From positions 1-8,466 of the forward strand of contig CALUQA010000054.1 of assembly GCA_944322775.1 (NCBI GenBank): 8,466 bases of DNA, in the 5' to 3' direction. The position numbers and the translations under genes are program-made. Below the pieces are notes generated by a model that made no database searches, was not told where the DNA came from, and worked only from the letters and a program-made list of their open reading frames with translations. Below are positions 5,366-8,466 of this stretch, piece by piece (positions within the stretch are counted from its first letter, which is position 1; the number at the start of each line of letters is the position of its first letter). This stretch comes from an uncultured Elusimicrobiales bacterium. GTDB taxonomy: Bacteria > Elusimicrobiota > Elusimicrobia > Elusimicrobiales > Elusimicrobiaceae.

Positions 5366-7651
5366 TTACTGCGGTTTAGCCGGCGGCTGCGGAGCCTGCT
5401 GCGGCAAAGAAGAAAGGATCGGCTCGCCGTTTTCGTCCAACTGAACGGCGCCTTTGGTGAACACACTTTCGTCCACGGGCACGCCTTTGGCCTTAAAATC
5501 GTGGAAGAAGGTGGGCAGCTTGCCCGTCGGGGCAAAGATACCCTGCACTTTTCCGTTTTCGTCCACGCCCGTCTGCACATAGCGGAACAAGTCCGTGGAT
5601 TGGATTTGGCCGTCTTTCTGCCCGTGCATTTCCGTAATATAGGTTACCTTTATGGAACCGTCCGAAAAACGGGACAGTTGCACAATCATGTTCACGGCAG
5701 AGGCGATCATTTCGCGAATGGCAAAAATGGGCAACTCACCGCTGGCCTGCATACACATGGCTTCCAAGCGGGACAGACCGTCGCGCGGGGTGTTGGCGTG
5801 AATAGTAGTCAAAGACCCTTCGTGACCGGTGTTCATGGCCGTCAACATGTCCAACGCTTCCGCGCCGCGGCATTCACCTACTACAATGCGGTCCGGACGC
5901 ATACGCAAGCAGTTTTTTACCAAGTCTTGAATGGTAATTTGACCTTTGCCTTCCACGTTGGGCGGACGGCTTTCCAAAGATACCCAGTGCGGCTGCTGCA
6001 AACGAAGTTCGGCCGTGTCTTCCACGGTAATAATACGTTCGTCGTTGGCAATGTAGCCGGACAAGGCGTTTAAAAAGGTGGTTTTACCGGTACCGGTACC
6101 GCCGCAAACAATAATGTTTTTGCGGATACGCACGCATTTTTCCAAAAATTCCATACATTCCGGGCTGATGGTGCCAAAGCGGAAATAATCGGCCGGGCCG
6201 AACGGTTTTTGCGAAAAGCGGCGAATGGTCAGCGTCGGGCCGGACACGGCCAGCGGCGCAATAATGGCGTTTACACGGGAGCCGTCTTTCAAACGGGCGT
6301 CCACCAGCGGCACAGATTCGTCGATACGGCGCCCCAACGGGGACACGATACGCTTAATCACCTGCACCACCTGCTCATTATTTCTAAATTTATATTTGGT
6401 CAGGGTCAATTTACCTTTTTGTTCGATAAAAATCTTGTCAAAGGCATTGACCATGATTTCTGTTACGCTGGGGTCTCTCATCAACGTTTCCAAAGGCCCC
6501 AAGCCCAAAATTTCGTCTAACAGTTCCGAGGCAAAGCGCGTGCGCTGATCGCGGGAGAACTGCAAGTTGGGCTGTTTTTGCAAAATATCGTCCACAATGG
6601 CGGCCACACGTTTGCGCGTTTGCGCACTGGCGGAGCTTTCATCGCTAATTACAATACGCTCAATTTCCAACGTGCGGACCACATCTTTGTGCACTTTTTG
6701 TTTCAAATCGTCCCAGAAAGAAAGCTTGGTTTTTCCGGCTTCGCCTTCTTCCTCTACGGCCACATGGCTTTCCGCGGCCGGGCCTGCACCGCCGGCACCC
6801 ACGATCGGGTTCCAAATTTCTTTGGCAGCCTGCGTGAACTCTTCATCGGTGACGGAAGCCGTCCAGTCTTTGGGGGCGGGTGTCAAATCGCGTATTTTGG
6901 CCAATACCAGACGCAGGCCTTTAATCCATTCCGACTGCGGATTGCGGATAATTTCCACTTCTCTGCGGTTGGAAGAGGCCATAATTTCTTCGTCCCACGG
7001 CAAAAACACGTCAATGTCGCGCCCCAAGGAATTATAAAAGCGTTCCACTTCTTCGTAGGGAATGGAACCGGGCATGTCATACTGGTTGCAGATGACGCTG
7101 ACGCGCTCCATGGGGTAGCGCTGTTCTTTATAATCGTTAAAAAGCTGTACGGTGGAGTTCAAATGCGTGCGGGTAGCATTGGACACCCAAAAAATCTTGT
7201 CGGCGATGTCAAACGAAAACGCCTGCATCGGGAAAGACGAATCTACGTCCAAAAAGATATCAAACGTCTGGGAAAGACGCGACAGAATAGGAATTAAGAT
7301 CTTCGGGCTGATGGAAGCCACCTGCGCACGGGTATTGCCCAAAGGCAACACGCCCACGCCCCACTGAGACATAGACACTTTACCGCGCAAAAGCCCCCCC
7401 ACCACGGCAATATTGGCATTGCCCAGGGTGCGCAAAATATCCGCCACGCTGACGGGTTTCTTGATATCCAGATAAAAGCTGTGTTCCTGACGAGCAAGCG
7501 GATCCAGCGGCACAATAAGCACAGGCCGCTTTTGTATGCCGGCCCAACCCAAAGCCAAGTTCAAGGTCAACGTCGTTTTGCCGGCGCCTTCCTTGGGGCT
7601 GTTAAGGGCGATGATTTTTGCTTCGCTTTTCTGGGATTCAATTTCTGCCAT
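5366..7651 (-). CDS. TadZ/CpaE-TadA/CpaF fusion: MinD-like ATPase joined to Tad secretion ATPase
   Basis: This 761-residue cytoplasmic protein joins two normally separate Tad parts. Residues about 11-258 are a CpaE/TadZ-type MinD/ParA fold. They contain the deviant Walker A SPKEGAGKTT (18-27, with signature K20 and K25), a switch region around PLDPLARQEH (48-57), Walker B-like FDIFLDVD (130-137) and a late NQYD (189-192). The usual N-terminal receiver-like domain of CpaE is missing. A Gly/Ala/Glu-rich linker (about 281-308) leads to a complete CpaF ATPase: LTIRRF (474-479), Walker A GGTGTGKTT (517-525), Asp box VEDTAEL (543-549), Walker B RPDRIVVGECRG (585-596) with E593, and His box GHEGSLTTIHAN (609-620). 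All catalytic motifs look intact in both halves. By family knowledge, CpaF powers pilin assembly and TadZ localises the machine. The tail is Pro/Gln-rich. The frame is continuous, so this is not a frameshift artefact visible here. Confidence 0.95.
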   Translation of the reverse strand: MAEIESQKSEAKIIALNSPKEGAGKTTLTLNLALGWAGIQKRPVLIVPLDPLARQEHSFYLDIKKPVSVADILRTLGNANIAVVGGLLRGKVSMSQWGVGVLPLGNTRAQVASISPKILIPILSRLSQTFDIFLDVDSSFPMQAFSFDIADKIFWVSNATRTHLNSTVQLFNDYKEQRYPMERVSVICNQYDMPGSIPYEEVERFYNSLGRDIDVFLPWDEEIMASSNRREVEIIRNPQSEWIKGLRLVLAKIRDLTPAPKDWTASVTDEEFTQAAKEIWNPIVGAGGAGPAAESHVAVEEEGEAGKTKLSFWDDLKQKVHKDVVRTLEIERIVISDESSASAQTRKRVAAIVDDILQKQPNLQFSRDQRTRFASELLDEILGLGPLETLMRDPSVTEIMVNAFDKIFIEQKGKLTLTKYKFRNNEQVVQVIKRIVSPLGRRIDESVPLVDARLKDGSRVNAIIAPLAVSGPTLTIRRFSQKPFGPADYFRFGTISPECMEFLEKCVRIRKNIIVCGGTGTGKTTFLNALSGYIANDERIITVEDTAELRLQQPHWVSLESRPPNVEGKGQITIQDLVKNCLRMRPDRIVVGECRGAEALDMLTAMNTGHEGSLTTIHANTPRDGLSRLEAMCMQASGELPIFAIREMIASAVNMIVQLSRFSDGSIKVTYITEMHGQKDGQIQSTDLFRYVQTGVDENGKVQGIFAPTGKLPTFFHDFKAKGVPVDESVFTKGAVQLDENGEPILSSLPQQAPQPPAKPQ

Positions 7652-7660
7652 AATGTTTTA

Positions 7661-8407
7661 TTATTCCACCACTTCTACCGTAATAAACAGGAAGAGCGAG
7701 CGCTGTTCTTCCGTCACGTCTTTATATTTGAACAACAGACCGATCAGCGGAATGCGGCCCAAGAAAGGCACGCGCGTTTCGCTGACGTTGCGGGAGCTGC
7801 TTTTTAAGCCCCCGATGACCAGCGTTTCGCCGCTGTTAAGTTCCACATGGGTTTCCACTTCGCGGTTGTTAAAAGACGGAGCCGTAGAAGTACCCACAGA
7901 CACGGTGCGCGAATAGTCCACAGACGAAACGGACAACTGCACCTGCAAATCGATAATGTTGCCTCTTTCCGGGATAATGGTGGGCAGCACGTTAAGCAAA
8001 ATACCATAATCTTCCAGCTGAGAACCCACGCCCTGGTTGTTCACCACCGGTATAGGCACTTTACCGCCGACGGTAATTTTGGCGCTGTTGCCGGAGCTTG
8101 TCACAATTTTAGGGTTAGACAAAACCTGCGCACGGCCTTCCGTTTCCGACAGACGCAAACGCGTAATCACGGCCGTTTTACGTTCAAACTCACCCAAAGA
8201 CAAAATCCCCGGGATATCGGCTTCTTCAAAGTCAAAAATTTGGTTCCATTCGAAGCCTTTGGCAGAAGTCATAGAACCGCTGATTTCCACCACGTCGGCG
8301 CTAACCGCCACCAGGCGCGTTTTTTTGGCAAACGCAGCCGGGGCCGCCAAGGCCAATAACAGTACGAACAATGTGATTTTTGAAGTAAATTTCATAAGTT
8401 TTGTCAT
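7661..8407 (-). CDS. Short Tad-type secretin (CpaC/RcpA-like), secretin domain only
   Basis: This is probably the outer-membrane pore of the Tad pilus system. The open frame gives 248 residues, or 244 from the preferred ATG at 8393-8395, where the protein begins with a clean signal peptide (MKFTSK, a Leu/Ala-rich core, and AAFA before KKT). The rest matches the C-terminal secretin core. A strand-rich segment with VVEISGS and GFEWN (about 39-55) matches the domain's usual entry. LSNPKIVT (96-103) follows, then VGGKVPIPV (113-121), SGETLVIGGL (192-201), and the hallmark VPFLGRIPLIGLLF (213-226) before a hydrophobic FLFITVEVV end. CpaC/RcpA proteins usually run to roughly 400-500 residues with BON or N domains ahead of this core; none is present here. 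The gene ends 9 nt before the CpaE-CpaF start. Family assignment is firm. Full pore function without a partner supplying N domains is uncertain. Confidence 0.88.
   Translation of the reverse strand: MTKLMKFTSKITLFVLLLALAAPAAFAKKTRLVAVSADVVEISGSMTSAKGFEWNQIFDFEEADIPGILSLGEFERKTAVITRLRLSETEGRAQVLSNPKIVTSSGNSAKITVGGKVPIPVVNNQGVGSQLEDYGILLNVLPTIIPERGNIIDLQVQLSVSSVDYSRTVSVGTSTAPSFNNREVETHVELNSGETLVIGGLKSSSRNVSETRVPFLGRIPLIGLLFKYKDVTEEQRSLFLFITVEVVE
7665..7670 (-). promoter_or_regulatory. Unusually distant Shine-Dalgarno-like site for the CpaE-CpaF fusion
   Basis: GGTGGA sits inside the last codons of the secretin gene (GTG GTG GAA TAA), 13 nt before the ATG at 7649-7651. Nothing closer resembles a ribosome binding site, and the spacer AATAATAAAACATT is purely AT-rich apart from one C. 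The fusion is probably translated by coupling or reinitiation after the secretin stop. Alternatively, the AT-rich leader may help ribosome loading. Confidence 0.4.
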
Positions 8408-8412
8408 TCCTG
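8408..8412 (-). promoter_or_regulatory. Shine-Dalgarno site that decides the secretin start
   Basis: CAGGA on the minus strand ends directly against the ATG at 8405-8407, leaving no spacer. It sits 12 nt before the second in-frame ATG at 8393-8395. Zero spacing is unworkable for normal initiation and 12 nt is long but usable. The downstream ATG at 8395 is therefore the more likely start. Confidence 0.55.
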
Positions 8413-8413
8413 T

Positions 8414-8466
8414 TTATTGAAATAATTTATCAAATGTGGCGATTTCCATCACGTAGTTGGTCACAT
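8414..8466 (-). CDS. 3' end of an upstream gene, partial (possibly the N-terminal part of a split secretin)
   Basis: One minus-strand frame is open from the window edge to a TAA at 8414-8416. It gives about 16 C-terminal residues, reading VTNYVMEIATFDKLFQ; the other two frames hit stops early. The stop lies only a few bases before the secretin start, so this gene probably shares the operon. The fragment is too short to identify. The phrase VTNYV loosely resembles the end of the BON-like domain that precedes the secretin domain in CpaC/RcpA proteins (often ending in V-x-N-hydrophobic-hydrophobic). The following gene lacks exactly that domain, so a split secretin is possible. This is inference from a handful of residues. 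CpaB/RcpC or an unrelated protein would fit as well. Confidence 0.5.
   Translation of the reverse strand, partial: VTNYVMEIATFDKLFQ

Noticed and set aside
6578..7297. A 239-codon plus-strand frame opposite the CpaE-CpaF fusion
   Set aside because: It is a shadow of the fusion gene: the minus-strand frame carries the Walker B-like motif of the MinD half here, and the plus-strand product shows no recognisable motif.
7847..8359. A 170-codon plus-strand frame rich in His, Arg and Phe
   Set aside because: It is a shadow of the secretin gene, whose conserved VPFLGRIPLIGLLF ending and signal peptide settle the strand.
2838..8407. Assigning the locus to a type II secretion system or classical type IVa pilus
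   Set aside because: The ATPase is of the CpaF kind with a MinD-like partner, and the platform is two T2SSF proteins of TadB/TadC type rather than one GspF/PilC protein with two repeats.

Overview
The window is one tightly packed block of genes, all on the minus strand, so transcription runs from position 8466 towards position 1. Gaps between genes are only about 4 to 31 bp, and most ribosome binding sites overlap the end of the preceding gene. No tRNA, rRNA, CRISPR array, insertion sequence, promoter or convincing terminator is visible, and no stretch over 300 bases lacks a gene. The whole window reads as the interior of one operon.

The core is a Tad (tight adherence, Flp-type) type IV pilus or secretion machine. 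In transcription order it contains: the 3' end of an unidentified gene (8414-8466); a very short secretin made of little more than the outer-membrane domain (7661-8395 or 8407); a single-chain fusion of a TadZ/CpaE MinD-like ATPase with a TadA/CpaF secretion ATPase (5366-7651); a TadB-like platform protein with an extra signal peptide and about 225 residues of exported domain (3730-5352); a TadC-like platform protein (2838-3725); an exported TPR protein (1455-2825); a transmembrane sensor with a Cache-like outside region, HAMP and a PAS-like C-terminus but no output domain (330-1442); and a small two-helix membrane protein resembling DUF3566 (26-298).

The likely division of labour, from known Tad biology, is as follows. 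The CpaF half supplies ATP-driven force under TadB/TadC in the inner membrane. The CpaE half positions the machine. The secretin forms the outer-membrane pore. The TPR protein probably plays a TadD-like assembly role in the periplasm. The HAMP-PAS protein may couple an external signal to the machine. Pilin, prepilin peptidase, RcpC/CpaB and TadE/F/G are not in the window and may lie upstream.

The secretin implies a double-membrane bacterium. Base composition looks close to half GC by eye. The CpaE-CpaF fusion, mini-secretin and rearranged Tad order fit my impression of Elusimicrobiota or another deep-branching gut or environmental phylum, but this placement is a low-confidence inference. The most interesting point is that several Tad parts are rearranged at once: one pair is fused, one part is extended, one appears split, and a sensor has been added.
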